A DNA stretch of 64,000 nucleotides from Roseomonas fluvialis (GCF_022846615.1 NZ_AP025637.1:4241001-4305000); one strand, 5' to 3'. Counted from the first letter of the stretch, positions 1 through 9,736 are shown. The notes: generated by a model from the letters alone, not told the origin. Made by a program: numbers and translations.

Positions 1-1
1 C

Positions 2-505
2 GAGGAGGAGCACATCCACCGCCTGCTCGACACGCGCCTGCCCGAAGGCGCGGTGCGCCCGCGCCACCAGCACGAGGCGCATGACGCCGCCTTCGCGGAC
101 CTGGCGCTGATGATCGAGACCATCGCCGCCGCGCCCGGCGCCGAGCGCCCGCCGCTCGGCCGCCGTCTCTATCTCCGCTTCAGCACCTTCGTGGCCGAGG
201 ATTTCGAGCACATGGCCGAAGAGGAGCAGGCGGTGCAGCCGATGCTCCAGGCGCTGCTGAGCGATGCGGAGATGCGGGCGATCGAGGCCGGCATCCTGGC
301 CGCGATCCCGCCCGCCCGCGCGCAGGATTTCCTGCGGCTGATGCTGCCGGCGATGAGCCCGCCCGAACGCGCCGCCCTGGTTGCGGGCGCCAGGGCCAAT
401 GCGCCGGACGACACGGCGGTGGCGATGATCGAGGGGTCGGCGATGGTCAGCCTCGCGCCCGCCGACTGGCACGACCTGCAGATGCGCCTGGCCCTGGCCG
501 CCTGA
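2..505 (+). CDS. Hemerythrin-like domain protein (5' end outside the window)
   Basis: The reading frame is open from the left edge to a TGA at 503-505, so only about 167 C-terminal residues are seen. The visible start begins EEEHIHRLL, followed by HQHEAHD and later FEHMAEEE. This spacing of His and Glu residues on predicted helices is what hemerythrin/HHE domains use to bind a di-iron centre. The remainder is helical and Ala-rich with no membrane segment. A GTG at 53 is in frame but lies inside the conserved part, so the true start is upstream of the window. A role in binding oxygen, NO or iron is inferred from the family only; no partner gene is visible. Confidence 0.6.
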   Translation, partial: EEEHIHRLLDTRLPEGAVRPRHQHEAHDAAFADLALMIETIAAAPGAERPPLGRRLYLRFSTFVAEDFEHMAEEEQAVQPMLQALLSDAEMRAIEAGILAAIPPARAQDFLRLMLPAMSPPERAALVAGARANAPDDTAVAMIEGSAMVSLAPADWHDLQMRLALAA

Positions 506-668
506 GCCCTCCGACCTGTCGGCCCGAGGCCCTGCCTCGGGCCGCGAGCGCATAGCGCGACCGCGCGCACGCTGCCCGCTGCCCGCTGCCGCCAGGGCGG
601 CAGTGCACGACGCGAAGGCAAGCCGGCCGGATGGCCCGCGCCCGCCGTCTGAGGAATCAGAAAAAAAC

Positions 669-754
669 TGGTGCGGTCGAGAAGATTCGAACTTCCACAG
701 GGTTTCCCCTACCAGCACCTCAAGCTGGCGCGTCTACCATTCCGCCACGACCGC
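669..754 (-). tRNA. tRNA-Leu (anticodon GAG)
   Basis: The minus strand folds as a class II tRNA with acceptor strand GCGGTCG, a long variable arm, a TTCGAAT T-loop and an encoded CCA (669-671). The anticodon loop TTGAGGT gives GAG, which reads CUC leucine codons. The 86-nt length including CCA suits tRNA-Leu. It is transcribed away from lipB, whose start codon is only 30 bases from the tRNA 5' end. Confidence 0.95.
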
Positions 755-775
755 AAACCGGGTAGAGGGCGCGGC

Positions 776-803
776 GTATAACCCATGAGCGCCCCGCCAT
801 CAA
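776..803 (-). promoter_or_regulatory. Predicted promoter of tRNA-Leu, overlapping the lipB start
   Basis: On the minus strand TTGATG (798-803) is followed after 16 bases by TTATAC (776-781), close to the sigma-70 consensus. The -10 box is about 22 bases before the tRNA 5' end. The -35 box and most of the spacer lie inside the first codons of lipB, which runs the other way. This is a by-eye match only. Confidence 0.6.
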
Positions 804-1444
804 CTGAGCCGCCGGAGTGGATCATCTCCGACGGCCGCACCCCCTATGCCGAGGCCCTGGCCGCGATGGAGGCGCATGTCGGCGCCATCCGCGCGGGCGG
901 CGCGCGCGAACGCATCTGGCTGGTCGAACACGACCCGACCTACACCGCCGGGACCTCCGCAAGGCCCCAGGACCTGCACGATGCCCGCTTCCCGGTGTTC
1001 AACGCCGGGCGCGGCGGGCAATGGACCTATCACGGGCCGGGGCAGCGCACGGGATACGTGATGCTGGACCTCAACCAGGCGCATGGGTCCGTGCCGGCGC
1101 GTGATGTCCGGGCCTATGTCCATGGTCTCGAGGAATGGCTGATCCGCACACTGGCTCGCTTCAACATCCGCGCCGAACGGCGGGCGGGCCGCGTCGGGCT
1201 GTGGGTGCCAGACCGGGCCGGCGGGGAGAACAAGATCGCCGCGATCGGCGTACGCGTAACGCGTTGGGTGACCTGGCACGGCGTGGCACTGAACGTCGAG
1301 CCGGACCTGTCGCATTTCGGCGGGATCGTGCCCTGCGGCGTGGCGGAGCACGGCGTGACCAGCATCGCGGCGCAGGGGGTGATGGCGACGATGGACGAAG
1401 CCGATGCGGCGCTGCGGGGGGCCTGGGGCGAGGTGTTTGGGTAA
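785..1444 (+). CDS. lipB: Octanoyltransferase LipB
   Basis: Transfers octanoyl groups from acyl carrier protein to lipoyl domains, the first step of lipoate synthesis; cytoplasmic. The 219-residue length is normal for the family. Signatures are all present: [12 protein letters not shown] at about 76-87, the Lys of [10 protein letters not shown] (about K150), WHGVALNV at 164-171, and the catalytic Cys of GIVPCG (about C184). The ATG at 785 is the first in-frame start after the divergent tRNA-Leu, and the tRNA promoter overlaps the 5' end. No lipA is adjacent. A T-run hairpin follows the stop. Confidence 0.95.
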   Translation: MSAPPSTEPPEWIISDGRTPYAEALAAMEAHVGAIRAGGARERIWLVEHDPTYTAGTSARPQDLHDARFPVFNAGRGGQWTYHGPGQRTGYVMLDLNQAHGSVPARDVRAYVHGLEEWLIRTLARFNIRAERRAGRVGLWVPDRAGGENKIAAIGVRVTRWVTWHGVALNVEPDLSHFGGIVPCGVAEHGVTSIAAQGVMATMDEADAALRGAWGEVFG

Positions 1445-1460
1445 GGGGCGGTGGAAGGTC

Positions 1461-1499
1461 AGGGGGAGGGAACTCCCCCTGAAACCCCCTCCTTTTTTT
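1461..1499 (+). terminator. Intrinsic terminator after lipB
   Basis: A perfect 8-bp inverted repeat (AGGGGGAG, 1461-1468, with CTCCCCCT, 1473-1480) has a 4-base loop. It is followed 12 bases later by seven T residues (1493-1499). It lies 17 bases after the lipB stop. Confidence 0.7.
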
Positions 1500-1756
1500 G
1501 GCCGTTGGCGCGGGAAGGGGCGGTTTCGGACAATGGGGTTGGGGGGCTTTAGGGCTTTAGGATTTTAGGCGGGACCGACGGATTGCGGGTTTTGGACAAA
1601 TTCCGACTGGGACGAGCTCGGCGCGTATCACCAAGTTTCGGAGAAATACCGCGCGCGGCGTCAGAAAGGGTCCCGCTGCGACAGGGTGACGAGGGACGGA
1701 TGCGGCTGTGAAAGAGCGGCAGTCTGCACCATACTGCGGACTGAATTCCTATATAA
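1500..1756 (+). other. Gene-free stretch between lipB and a gene remnant
   Basis: No coding frame with recognisable content was found here. The base composition is visibly less GC-biased than the surroundings, including AT-richer runs around 1550-1575 and 1740-1756. It probably represents decayed sequence together with the remnant that follows. Confidence 0.4.
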
Positions 1757-2242
1757 GCTCGCCGCGTTGCGAAAGTCCAGGGAGAGCTGCGCTATTCTTA
1801 TCTGCCGCGCCTCATCGATGCGCTAGGGGGCATGCCGCTCGCGATCTGGCTGGTCGCGCAGCGGGCAGCGGGGCTTCGCTCCCGCGCCGACCACGACGCG
1901 GCACGGGGTTCCTACGAGGCGGTCCTACCGATCGTTCGCGCCGCCGGCGCGCGCATCGGCGAGGCGATTCGTGGGCTGCGGTTGGGGCGGGTGTCGCTGG
2001 CGGACGAGGAATTCAGGGCGGTGCGCGAGGACATCGTCGCGGCGCTGTCGCAGTTCCGCGCGCTCTCCCCGGTCTGGAACGAGGCTGATGCGTTGCCGGC
2101 GCTAGGTGACCTTGAGTATGCCGCGGGCAACATTCCGGCAGCCGCGGCGCGCTACCTGGAATCGGAGGAAGCCTTCCTGCGCATCGGCAATGCCGTGAAT
2201 GCCGCCAAGAGCCGAGCGCTCCGTGAGGCGCTCGCCGGATGA
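1757..2242 (+). pseudogene. Remnant of an NB-ARC/AfsR-type TPR protein
   Basis: The frame is open from just after a TAA (1754-1756) to the TGA at 2242, but the recognisable sequence starts abruptly. Residues around 1811-1850 read LIDALGGMPLAIWLVA, which resembles the GLPLAI segment at the end of NB-ARC ATPase domains in AfsR/LuxR-type regulators. Alpha-helical, TPR-like repeats follow (for example LGDLEYAAGNIPAAAARYLESEEAF). The P-loop part and any DNA-binding domain are missing. An ATG at 1832 could start a 136-residue protein, but it would begin inside the conserved motif. It is best read as the 3' fragment of a lost gene; the family match is weak. Confidence 0.4.
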
Positions 2243-2336
2243 GCACCCCTGGCCGCGCCGGGAACGCTCGTCCAATTGACAGAAAAAAGGATGGGGGTCC
2301 GGGGGAAGTTCCCTTCCGCCGGGCCTTAGCCTTGCC

Positions 2337-3773
2337 TTACCGCCCGCGCTTCAAGAACGCCGGCGCAGACGACCCATCGCGAAAATCCCCTTCCCGCCAT
2401 GACCGGTCCCGCCGCGGCGCTTCCGCCTGGCTGCCGGTGCTGGACGGACGCCGCCGCGCGGCCTCGCCGGCATGCGGCCGCGCGGGCTGCACGTCACGCT
2501 TCGGCTCCGCCGTCGCACCATGCCCAGCCGGACGGTGCTGCGGCTGCCGCGGCTGCTGGGCCTGGCGCTGCGGCTTGCGGTGCTGCTGCTGCCGCGGCGG
2601 CCGCGGGGCCTCCTTCGGCTGGGCGGCGAGTTCCTCTGCCGTCGCACCCGGGCGGGTTTCCGCCGGGATGGTCTGGCGGATCAGCTTCTCGATCGCGCGC
2701 AGCTTGTCGCGGTCCTCATGGCTGCACAGCGCCACCGCCTCGCCCGAAGCGCCCGCACGGGCGGTGCGGCCGATGCGGTGCACGTAGGTCTCGGGCACTT
2801 CCGGCAGGTCGAACTGGATCACGTGCGTCACGCCATCCACGTCGATGCCGCGGGCGGCGATGTCGGTCGCGACCAGCACCGGGGCAGAGCCGTCGCGGAA
2901 GGCGGCGAGTGCACGCTCGCGCGCGTTCTGCGCCTTGTTGCCATGGATGGCGCTGGCGGCGATGCCGTCCATGTCCAGGTGCTTCACGATGCGGTCGGCA
3001 CCGTGCTTGGTGCGGGAGAACACCAGCGTGCGGCCGACACCCTCGCCGCGGATGATCTCGGCCAGCACGCGGCGCTTGCCCGAGGCCGGGACGTGGATGA
3101 CGCGCTGCGCCACCTTCTCGGCCGTGGTGGCGACCGGGGCGACCGACACGCGCACCGGGTCGCGCAGCATCTCGGCGGCCAGGCGGTTGATCTCGCTCGG
3201 CATGGTCGCGCTGAAGAACAGCGTCTGGCGTTCGGCCGGGATGGCCTTCACCAGGCGGCGGATGGCCGGCAGGAAGCCCTTGTCGAGCATCTGGTCGGCT
3301 TCATCGAGCACCAGCGTGGAGACGTGGTCGAGCCGCCCGGCATTCTGGTCGAGCAGGTCCTGCAGGCGGCCGGGTGTGGCCACCAGGATATCGACGCCGC
3401 GGGCCATCGCCGCGCGCTGCGGGCCGAAGCCCACGCCGCCGAAGATGACCGCGACCGACAGGCCGAGGTGGCGGCCATAGGTCTTGATGCTGTCGGCGAT
3501 CTGCGAGGCCAGTTCGCGCGTCGGCGACAGGATCAGCACGCGGCAGCCGCCGCGCGGCGGGCGGCCGGCGGTGGCCGCCAGGCGATGCAGGATCGGCAGG
3601 CCGAAGGCCGCGGTCTTGCCGGTGCCGGTCTGCGCGATGCCGAGCAGGTCGCGGCCTTCGAGCACCGACGGGATGGCCTGCGCCTGGATGGGGGTTGGGG
3701 AAGTGTAGCCTTCCTCGGCCAGGGCCTGGAGGATGCGGGGGTCGAGGTTCAGCGCCTCGAAATTCGTGGTCAC
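2337..3773 (-). CDS. DEAD-box RNA helicase (RhlE-like)
   Basis: ATP-dependent RNA helicase of 478 residues, probably used in ribosome assembly or RNA turnover. Motifs in order: Q-motif GYTSPTPIQ (22-30), Walker A AQTGTGKT (47-54), PTRELASQ (84-91), TPGRLQD (133-139), DEAD (157-160), SAT, ATDIAARGIDV, and HRIGRTARAG. The last 100 residues are a basic, Gln/Pro/Arg-rich tail typical of RhlE/DbpA-like proteins. The GTG at 3773 is preferred because the helicase core begins at once (TTNFEALNL) and AGGACA precedes it. The frame continues upstream to 3902 with sequence unlike the family. It is a single gene with no operon partner. Confidence 0.9.
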   Translation of the reverse strand: MTTNFEALNLDPRILQALAEEGYTSPTPIQAQAIPSVLEGRDLLGIAQTGTGKTAAFGLPILHRLAATAGRPPRGGCRVLILSPTRELASQIADSIKTYGRHLGLSVAVIFGGVGFGPQRAAMARGVDILVATPGRLQDLLDQNAGRLDHVSTLVLDEADQMLDKGFLPAIRRLVKAIPAERQTLFFSATMPSEINRLAAEMLRDPVRVSVAPVATTAEKVAQRVIHVPASGKRRVLAEIIRGEGVGRTLVFSRTKHGADRIVKHLDMDGIAASAIHGNKAQNARERALAAFRDGSAPVLVATDIAARGIDVDGVTHVIQFDLPEVPETYVHRIGRTARAGASGEAVALCSHEDRDKLRAIEKLIRQTIPAETRPGATAEELAAQPKEAPRPPRQQQHRKPQRQAQQPRQPQHRPAGHGATAEPKRDVQPARPHAGEAARRRPSSTGSQAEAPRRDRSWREGDFRDGSSAPAFLKRGR

Positions 3774-4060
3774 GATATGTCCTGTCACGCGCGCGTGGCG
3801 GTTCCGGCCGCGCGCGTCGCTGCGGTCTGGAATGCCCCGCGGGATAGGGACCGTCCGGTGTGTGGCGCGCCATCCCCGGCCCGGGCCCGCACCGCGCTTC
3901 ACGCCTTCTGCGAAGGGAAGCGGCGGGGACCGATCACGCGGCCGGGCGGCGCGTGGCGCGCGGAGGTGTCCGCGCGGTTGGGCAGGCTTATGCGCCTTCG
4001 CATGTGCGAAAACAAGGAAAATGCAAAAGCATGGGGAAAAGCGCGGGCTGCGCGGCGACG
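3774..4060. other. Intergenic region upstream of the helicase gene
   Basis: No gene recognised. A patch of lower GC at about 4000-4040 stands out and may hold the helicase promoter, but I could not assign -35 and -10 boxes. Confidence 0.4.
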
Positions 4061-4756
4061 CTACGGCACCCCCAGCATCATGCGCGGCGCGGGGGTGGTG
4101 TCGAAGCGGACCTCGCGCACCCCGGCCACGCCCTCGGCCAGCACGCGCAGGGCGCGCAGCGCCTCCTGCGACCCCAGGAAGCCGTGGAACGTCACCACGC
4201 CGTCCTGCACGATGGGAAACACGAAGCGTGCGCTGATCCAGGGCTGTTCGGCCATGGCGGCATAGATGGCGCGGCGGATGCGCGGGTCGGACGCCTCGGC
4301 CTCGGCGCCGGAGCCGACCGGGGCCATCACTGCGCGCAGCAGGTCGGCGCGCGAGACCACGCCCACCAGGGCGCCGTCGCGCACCACCGGCACGCGGCGG
4401 ATGCGGCGCGTCTCCAGGATATGGGCGACTTCCTCGACCGTCGCGTCCTCGGCCACGGTCGCGAGGTCGGTGCTCATGAGGTCGCGCACGCGCCGGCCAT
4501 GGGTGCGCGCGTAGCTGGCGGCCTGGTCGGCATTGGCGCCGAGCAGCGCCGCGAAGAAGGAGGCCGGCTTGTCCTCGCGGGCCGCGAGGCGGCGCATCAG
4601 GTCGCCATCGGTGACCAGGCCGACCAGGCGGCCCTCGGCGTCGACGACGGGGGCGCCGGAGACGTGGCGCTCGGCCATCAGCGTGGCGAGCGCGTCGATC
4701 GGCATGTCGGGCGGTACGGTGACAAGGTCGGTGGTCATGATGTCCCGGGCGCGCAT
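4061..4756 (-). CDS. CBS-CBS-BON domain protein
   Basis: A soluble 231-residue protein with two CBS modules (about 1-65, starting MRARDIMTTDLVTV, and about 85-150, VRDLMSTDLATV) and a C-terminal BON-like domain (about 165-231). CBS pairs bind adenosine nucleotides and act as regulatory sensors; BON domains are associated with membranes or phospholipids. The ATG at 4756 is chosen because AGGAGGAACTCC precedes it and the CBS module starts there; an upstream in-frame start would add a Pro-rich stretch. No catalytic domain is fused, so the regulated partner is unknown. Confidence 0.85.
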   Translation of the reverse strand: MRARDIMTTDLVTVPPDMPIDALATLMAERHVSGAPVVDAEGRLVGLVTDGDLMRRLAAREDKPASFFAALLGANADQAASYARTHGRRVRDLMSTDLATVAEDATVEEVAHILETRRIRRVPVVRDGALVGVVSRADLLRAVMAPVGSGAEAEASDPRIRRAIYAAMAEQPWISARFVFPIVQDGVVTFHGFLGSQEALRALRVLAEGVAGVREVRFDTTPAPRMMLGVP

Positions 4757-4874
4757 GGAGTTCCTCCTGGTTGCGACCGGCGGAGCATGCGGCGGGCGGG
4801 GCGGCGGCGCCTTGAGCCGAATCAAGATCCGCGGCGCCCTGGCCGTAGCGGGATGCCCGGCGTCATGGCCGGGA

Positions 4875-5819
4875 TCACGATTCGAGCCGGATGCCTTCCT
4901 CGCGGATCAGGGCTTCGAACTGCGCGCGCTCGGCCGCCAGGAAGCGGGCGAAGGCGGCGGGGCCGTCCGCCGCAGGCTGCAGGCCCAGCGCATCGAGGCG
5001 CGGGCGCAGCGCCGGCTGGTTCACCGCATCCGCCGCCGCGGCGGCGATGCGCGCGATGGCCGGCGCGGGTGTTGCGGCGGGCGCCAGCACACCGAGCCAG
5101 TCGCCAATGGCGAAGCCGTCGAAGCCCTGTTCGGCCACGGTCGGCACACCGGGGTATTGCGGGCTGCGCGCGGCGGAGGAGATGGCGACGGCGCGCACCC
5201 GGCGGTCCGCCAGCAGCGGCGCGGCGAGCGCGGGGGAGGTGAAGCCGATCGGCGTATCGCCGCGCAGCAGGCCAGTCACCTGGTCGGCGCCGCCGCGATA
5301 GGGGATGTGCTCGCCGCGGATGCCGGCCCGGCGCAGCAGCTGCGCCATCGCCAGGTGTACGCGCGCGCCGATGCCGACCGATCCGTAGCGCGCCTGGGAC
5401 GGGTCGGCGCGCAGCGCGGCGAGGAGGTCGGGCAGCGTGGTCGCGGGAGATTCGGCGCGCACCACGAGCAGCAGCGGCAGGGTCGCGAGCAGCGTGACGG
5501 GGGCGAGGTCCCGCACATAGTCGAAGGACAGGCCGCGCAGCAGGAAGGGATTCACCGACTGCCCGCCGGAATCGAGCAGCAGGGTGGCGCCGTCGGCGGC
5601 CGATTGCGCGACGACGCCAGCACCGACCGCGCCCGAGGCGCCGGAGCGGTTCTCCGGCGTGACGGTGGCGCCGAGCAGGTCCGACATGCGCGGGGCGATC
5701 AGGCGGCCGAGGATGTCGGTGGAACCGCCCGGCGGAAAGGCGATGACAAGGCGGGTGGGGCGGTCCTGCGCAAGGGCCGGCGTGGCGAGCGGCAGGGCGA
5801 GCAGCGTACGTCTCAACAT
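4875..5819 (-). CDS. Bug-family tripartite tricarboxylate transporter receptor
   Basis: Periplasmic solute-binding protein of 314 residues. A short signal peptide (MLRRTLLALPLATPALA) leads into RLVIAFPPGGSTDILGR, the typical Bug-family ligand-loop start. Later hallmarks include HIPYRGGADQV and YPGVPTVAEQGFDGF. The ATG at 5819 is chosen because the signal peptide begins there. These receptors bind small carboxylates for TctAB permeases, but no tctA or tctB lies nearby, so this is an orphan receptor. It is divergent from rarA. Confidence 0.9.
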   Translation of the reverse strand: MLRRTLLALPLATPALAQDRPTRLVIAFPPGGSTDILGRLIAPRMSDLLGATVTPENRSGASGAVGAGVVAQSAADGATLLLDSGGQSVNPFLLRGLSFDYVRDLAPVTLLATLPLLLVVRAESPATTLPDLLAALRADPSQARYGSVGIGARVHLAMAQLLRRAGIRGEHIPYRGGADQVTGLLRGDTPIGFTSPALAAPLLADRRVRAVAISSAARSPQYPGVPTVAEQGFDGFAIGDWLGVLAPAATPAPAIARIAAAAADAVNQPALRPRLDALGLQPAADGPAAFARFLAAERAQFEALIREEGIRLES

Positions 5820-5990
5820 GGCGCTCCCGTGCGATGCGCCCGGCGCGGCGTCAAGCGACAGACGCATGACGTCATTCGAGACGGATGGTCCCGGGCCGGA
5901 TCGGCAGGCGACGCGGGTGCGGCCCGCCGGCCGGGGGCGGGCGGCGGGCCTGCCATGGATCGCGGGCGCGCCCTGGCGCAGGATGGCGAC

Positions 5991-7328
5991 ATGGCGAAGA
6001 CCCCCGCACCCGCCGCCGACCTGTTCGGCGAGGCCCCTGCCACAGCCGAGGCCGAAGCCGCCCGCCCGCTGGCCGACCGGCTGCGCCCGCGCGTCCTGGT
6101 CGAGGTGGTGGGCCAGGACCACCTGCTGGGCGAGGCGGGCGCGATCGCGCGGATGCTCGCGCGCGGGTCGCTGGCGTCGTTGATCCTGTGGGGGCCGCCG
6201 GGGGTGGGTAAGACCACCATCGCGCGGCTGCTGGCCGAGGCCGCCGGGCTGCGCTTCACCGCACTGTCCGCCGTGTTCTCAGGCGTGGCGGATTTGAAGC
6301 GCGCCTTCGACGAGGCGCGCGCACGCAAGTCCAACGGCCAGGGCACGCTGCTGTTCGTGGACGAGATCCATCGCTTCAACCGCGCCCAGCAGGACGGCTT
6401 CCTGCCGGTGGTCGAGGACGGCACCGTCACGCTGGTGGGGGCGACCACCGAGAACCCGTCCTTCGCGCTGAACGGCGCGCTGTTGTCGCGCTGCCAGGTG
6501 ATGGTGCTCAAGCGCCTGGACGACGCCGCGCTGGACCTGCTGCTGGACCGCGCCGAGGCGCTGGCCGAGCGCGCCCTGCCGCTGCTGCCCGAGGCGCGCG
6601 GCACGCTGCGCGCCATGGCCGATGGCGATGGGCGCTATCTGCTGAACATGGCAGAGCAGCTGTTCGCGCTGCCGCCGCGCACGGCGCCGATGGACACCGC
6701 GGCGCTGTCCACGCTGCTGGCGAAGCGTGCGGCGCTTTACGACAAGGACCGGGAGGAGCACTACAACCTGATTTCCGCGCTGCATAAATCGATGCGCGGG
6801 TCGGACCCGGATGCGGCGCTGTACTGGTTCGCCCGGATGCTTACGGGTGGCGAGGACCCGCGCTTCATCGCCCGCCGCCTGACGCGCTTCGCCGCCGAGG
6901 ATGTCGGCATGGCGGATCCGCGCGCGCTGCCGCTCGCGATCGCGGCGTGGGAGACATACGAACGGCTCGGTTCGCCCGAGGGGGAGCTCGCGCTGGCGCA
7001 GCTGGTCGTGCACCTGGCGACCGCGCCGAAGTCCAATGCCGTCTATGCCGCCTTCGGCGCGGCGATGCGCGCGGCGAAGGAGACCGGGTCGCTGATGCCG
7101 CCCGCGCATATCCTGAACGCGCCGACGAAGCTCATGCAGGAGATCGGCTACGGCGCCGGCTACCAGTACGACCACGATGCCGAGGAAGGCTTCTCGGGCC
7201 AGGACTATTTCCCCGACGGGATGCGGCGCCAGGCCTTCTACCGCCCGACCGACCGCGGCGCGGAGGCGGCGGTGGCGGAGCGGATGGCGCAGTGGGACGC
7301 GCTGCGGCGCAAGCGCGGCCGCGGCTGA
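5991..7328 (+). CDS. rarA: Replication-associated recombination protein RarA (MgsA, AAA+)
   Basis: AAA+ ATPase of 445 residues related to clamp loaders, acting at stalled replication forks. Walker A GPPGVGKTT lies at 68-76, Walker B is LLFVDEIHRFNRAQQDGF, and sensor 1 is GATTENPSF. The C-terminal tetramerisation region includes DREEHYNLISALHKSMRGSD, FAAEDVGMADP and the family ending with EIGYGAGYQYDH. The ATG at 5991 follows AGGATGGCGAC; another in-frame ATG at 5955 is possible but has weaker support. The frame stays open far upstream only because the DNA is GC-rich. Confidence 0.95.
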   Translation: MAKTPAPAADLFGEAPATAEAEAARPLADRLRPRVLVEVVGQDHLLGEAGAIARMLARGSLASLILWGPPGVGKTTIARLLAEAAGLRFTALSAVFSGVADLKRAFDEARARKSNGQGTLLFVDEIHRFNRAQQDGFLPVVEDGTVTLVGATTENPSFALNGALLSRCQVMVLKRLDDAALDLLLDRAEALAERALPLLPEARGTLRAMADGDGRYLLNMAEQLFALPPRTAPMDTAALSTLLAKRAALYDKDREEHYNLISALHKSMRGSDPDAALYWFARMLTGGEDPRFIARRLTRFAAEDVGMADPRALPLAIAAWETYERLGSPEGELALAQLVVHLATAPKSNAVYAAFGAAMRAAKETGSLMPPAHILNAPTKLMQEIGYGAGYQYDHDAEEGFSGQDYFPDGMRRQAFYRPTDRGAEAAVAERMAQWDALRRKRGRG

Positions 7329-7527
7329 CCGGCCGCCGCCGGGACCCCGCACGCCGCAGGGCGCGCGCTGCGGTGCCCACAGGACGGGCCGGCTGACGTC
7401 CCGCGTCGCGTTCACCAACAGTTGATGTTTGCCCGGCTCATGTTACGCTCGGCCAGCCGAAGGGGCTCTGGCCGAAAACCGACGCCCTCTATCCAGTCAT
7501 CGCAGACGCAGTTTGGGAGAAGACCAG

Positions 7528-8151
<624 letters not shown>

Positions 8152-8202
8152 CCGGCAGCGGACGGCGCGGCCGCCTCGCGACCGCGACCGGCGCGCGGCG
8201 GA

Positions 8203-8640
8203 TCAGCCGCGCTCGACCTGGAACTGGTCGATATCGTTGACGCCGAGGAACGCGTCTTGATAGGCGGTGTTCAAGGCGCGCAGGAAGGGCACCACGTCAT
8301 CGGTGCCGATGCGATACTCGCCCATGTTCGGGTCGAAGAAATAGAAGCTCCGGTTGAAGCCGAGCCCGAAGGTGCCGTGCGAGCAATAGGACGCCATCAT
8401 GTGGGCGGCGCGGCCCGTCGTGGTGCTCAACCCCATGTTGTAGAGGCCATAGGCACCGTTCGTCGTGGCGCCGGGGACCAGCGCGTCGATCGAGGCGGGC
8501 CGCGGGTTGTCCACCACCGTGCCGCGGATGATGCGCAGGACATAGGTCGCCAGGGCACCCCCGAACTAGCCACGGTAGAGTTCCTCGGTGCCGCCATCGC
8601 GGGCGGCGATCGATGAGAGTTCGCGCGCCGGGCGCAGTCG
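8203..8640 (-). pseudogene. Broken YopT/C58-like cysteine protease paralogue
   Basis: The C-terminal half is clearly homologous to the two intact genes upstream. It carries AAHMMASYCSHG (the His region) and FYFFDPNMGEYRIG (the Asp region). Going towards the 5' end, the same frame hits an amber codon (minus-strand TAG at 8566-8568) inside a segment still matching the paralogues (GGTEELYRG, then FGGALATYVLRI). Further upstream the homology fades and the GIC segment with the catalytic Cys is absent. A GTG at 8517 would give a 104-residue product without the nucleophile. I read it as a truncated, inactivated copy. Confidence 0.7.
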
Positions 8641-8689
8641 CGCCCGAAGCGGCGTTGACGATCGGCCGCGCGCTGCGTCGCGCGCCGCG

Positions 8690-9355
8690 TCATCCTTGGA
8701 CCAGTTCGACCGAGCAAACGTGCTTGATGGCCTCGAACGTGCGGCCGTAGGCCTCGCTCCACGCTTTCAGGTACGCGCGGCCCTGGTCGGTGCCCACGCG
8801 ATATTCGCCCATGTTCGGATCGAAATGATAGAAATGGCGATTGCGGCCGAAGGTGCCGTGCGAGGCATAGGACGCCGTCCAGTGCCCCACCGACGAACCC
8901 CTGTCGATCAGCCAGATGTAGTGCAGCACATAGGCGCCCGCCTCGCCCGCGGGTTCCCACATCAGGTCGGCGTCGCCGGCGGCATCGGAATGCGCGCCCT
9001 CGGAAATGGTCGAGGGCCTGATACGCAGCACGTAGGCGCGCAAGGCGTCGGTCAGCATCGCATCCAGGTAGTCGTTCCACCCGCTGCCTGACGCCGGGCT
9101 GACATTGTGGATGTCCTGTGTCCGGCCGCCCCACCTGAAGCCCGGGCCGCTGATCAGGGTCGCCGCGCGCTGCTCGGGCGTCTCGTTGTGGAACATCATC
9201 CGCCGCGCCAGCCATGTCAGCGACAGGCCCAAGCAGATGCCGCCGCGCTTGTCGTCGGTCAGCGGGGCGTCATACAGCGCCTGGAAGATCTGGTCGTTCC
9301 CCAGGATCGAGCCCTGGTCCATCGAGAAGGTTTTCGTGTAGCCGGCAACGTCCAT
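8690..9355 (-). CDS. YopT/C58-like cysteine protease, copy 2
   Basis: A 221-residue protein with a candidate papain-like triad arranged as in YopT-type (MEROPS C58) proteases: Cys41 in GGICLGLSLTWLARR, His158 in VGHWTASYASHG, and Asp179 in FYHFDPNMGEYRVG. C58 enzymes are mostly effector or toxin proteases, but this one is only the protease domain, with no signal peptide. It shares start (MDVAGYTKTF), GNDQIFQALY and WGGRTQDIH with the copy at 9737-10396, so they are tandem duplicates. The ATG at 9355 matches that copy's start. The substrate and whether it is exported are unknown; the family call is by motif. Confidence 0.65.
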   Translation of the reverse strand: MDVAGYTKTFSMDQGSILGNDQIFQALYDAPLTDDKRGGICLGLSLTWLARRMMFHNETPEQRAATLISGPGFRWGGRTQDIHNVSPASGSGWNDYLDAMLTDALRAYVLRIRPSTISEGAHSDAAGDADLMWEPAGEAGAYVLHYIWLIDRGSSVGHWTASYASHGTFGRNRHFYHFDPNMGEYRVGTDQGRAYLKAWSEAYGRTFEAIKHVCSVELVQG

Positions 9356-9736
9356 GGTGCTGTCGTCCTGTTGGTGCGTAGGGGTATTGGTCGGAAGGCG
9401 CCACGCATCCGCCTGCAGGTGCGTGGATCGTTCAGCGCCGCGGTGGGGTCGCGGAGCGGATCAGGGTGTTCTGAACGCGAGCCATGCGGCCGCGGCGTCA
9501 AGCGGCCTCCGACCCTTGCCCGATCCGCGTCAGGGCCTGCCGAGCGCGGGCCAGTGAACCCGGCGGGATCTGCCGCGCCATGTGGTCGCGGCACCGGTGG
9601 ACCGAGGGATGCAGCAGCCGGCCCGCGACCGCCGGGCCGAACGCGGAGCGGAGGCCTGAACGCTGAGAGGACGGCGCGCCACGCGCAGCAGCGCCGCCGC
9701 TGGCGGTCCTGCGCCCGTGCGCGCCGGCGCGCTTCG
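9356..9736. other. Spacer between two protease paralogues
   Basis: A 381-base stretch with no supported gene on either strand. It presumably holds the promoter of the downstream copy and the end of the upstream transcript. I found no convincing -35/-10 pair, repeat or mobile-element end. Confidence 0.4.

Noticed and set aside
2274..2300. TTGACA on the plus strand near 2275 as a promoter.
   Set aside because: No -10 box at suitable distance, and it points into the 3' end of the helicase gene.
4533..5990. Long plus-strand frame running into rarA.
   Set aside because: It is antisense to the CBS-BON and Bug receptor genes, and the RarA family start is at 5991.
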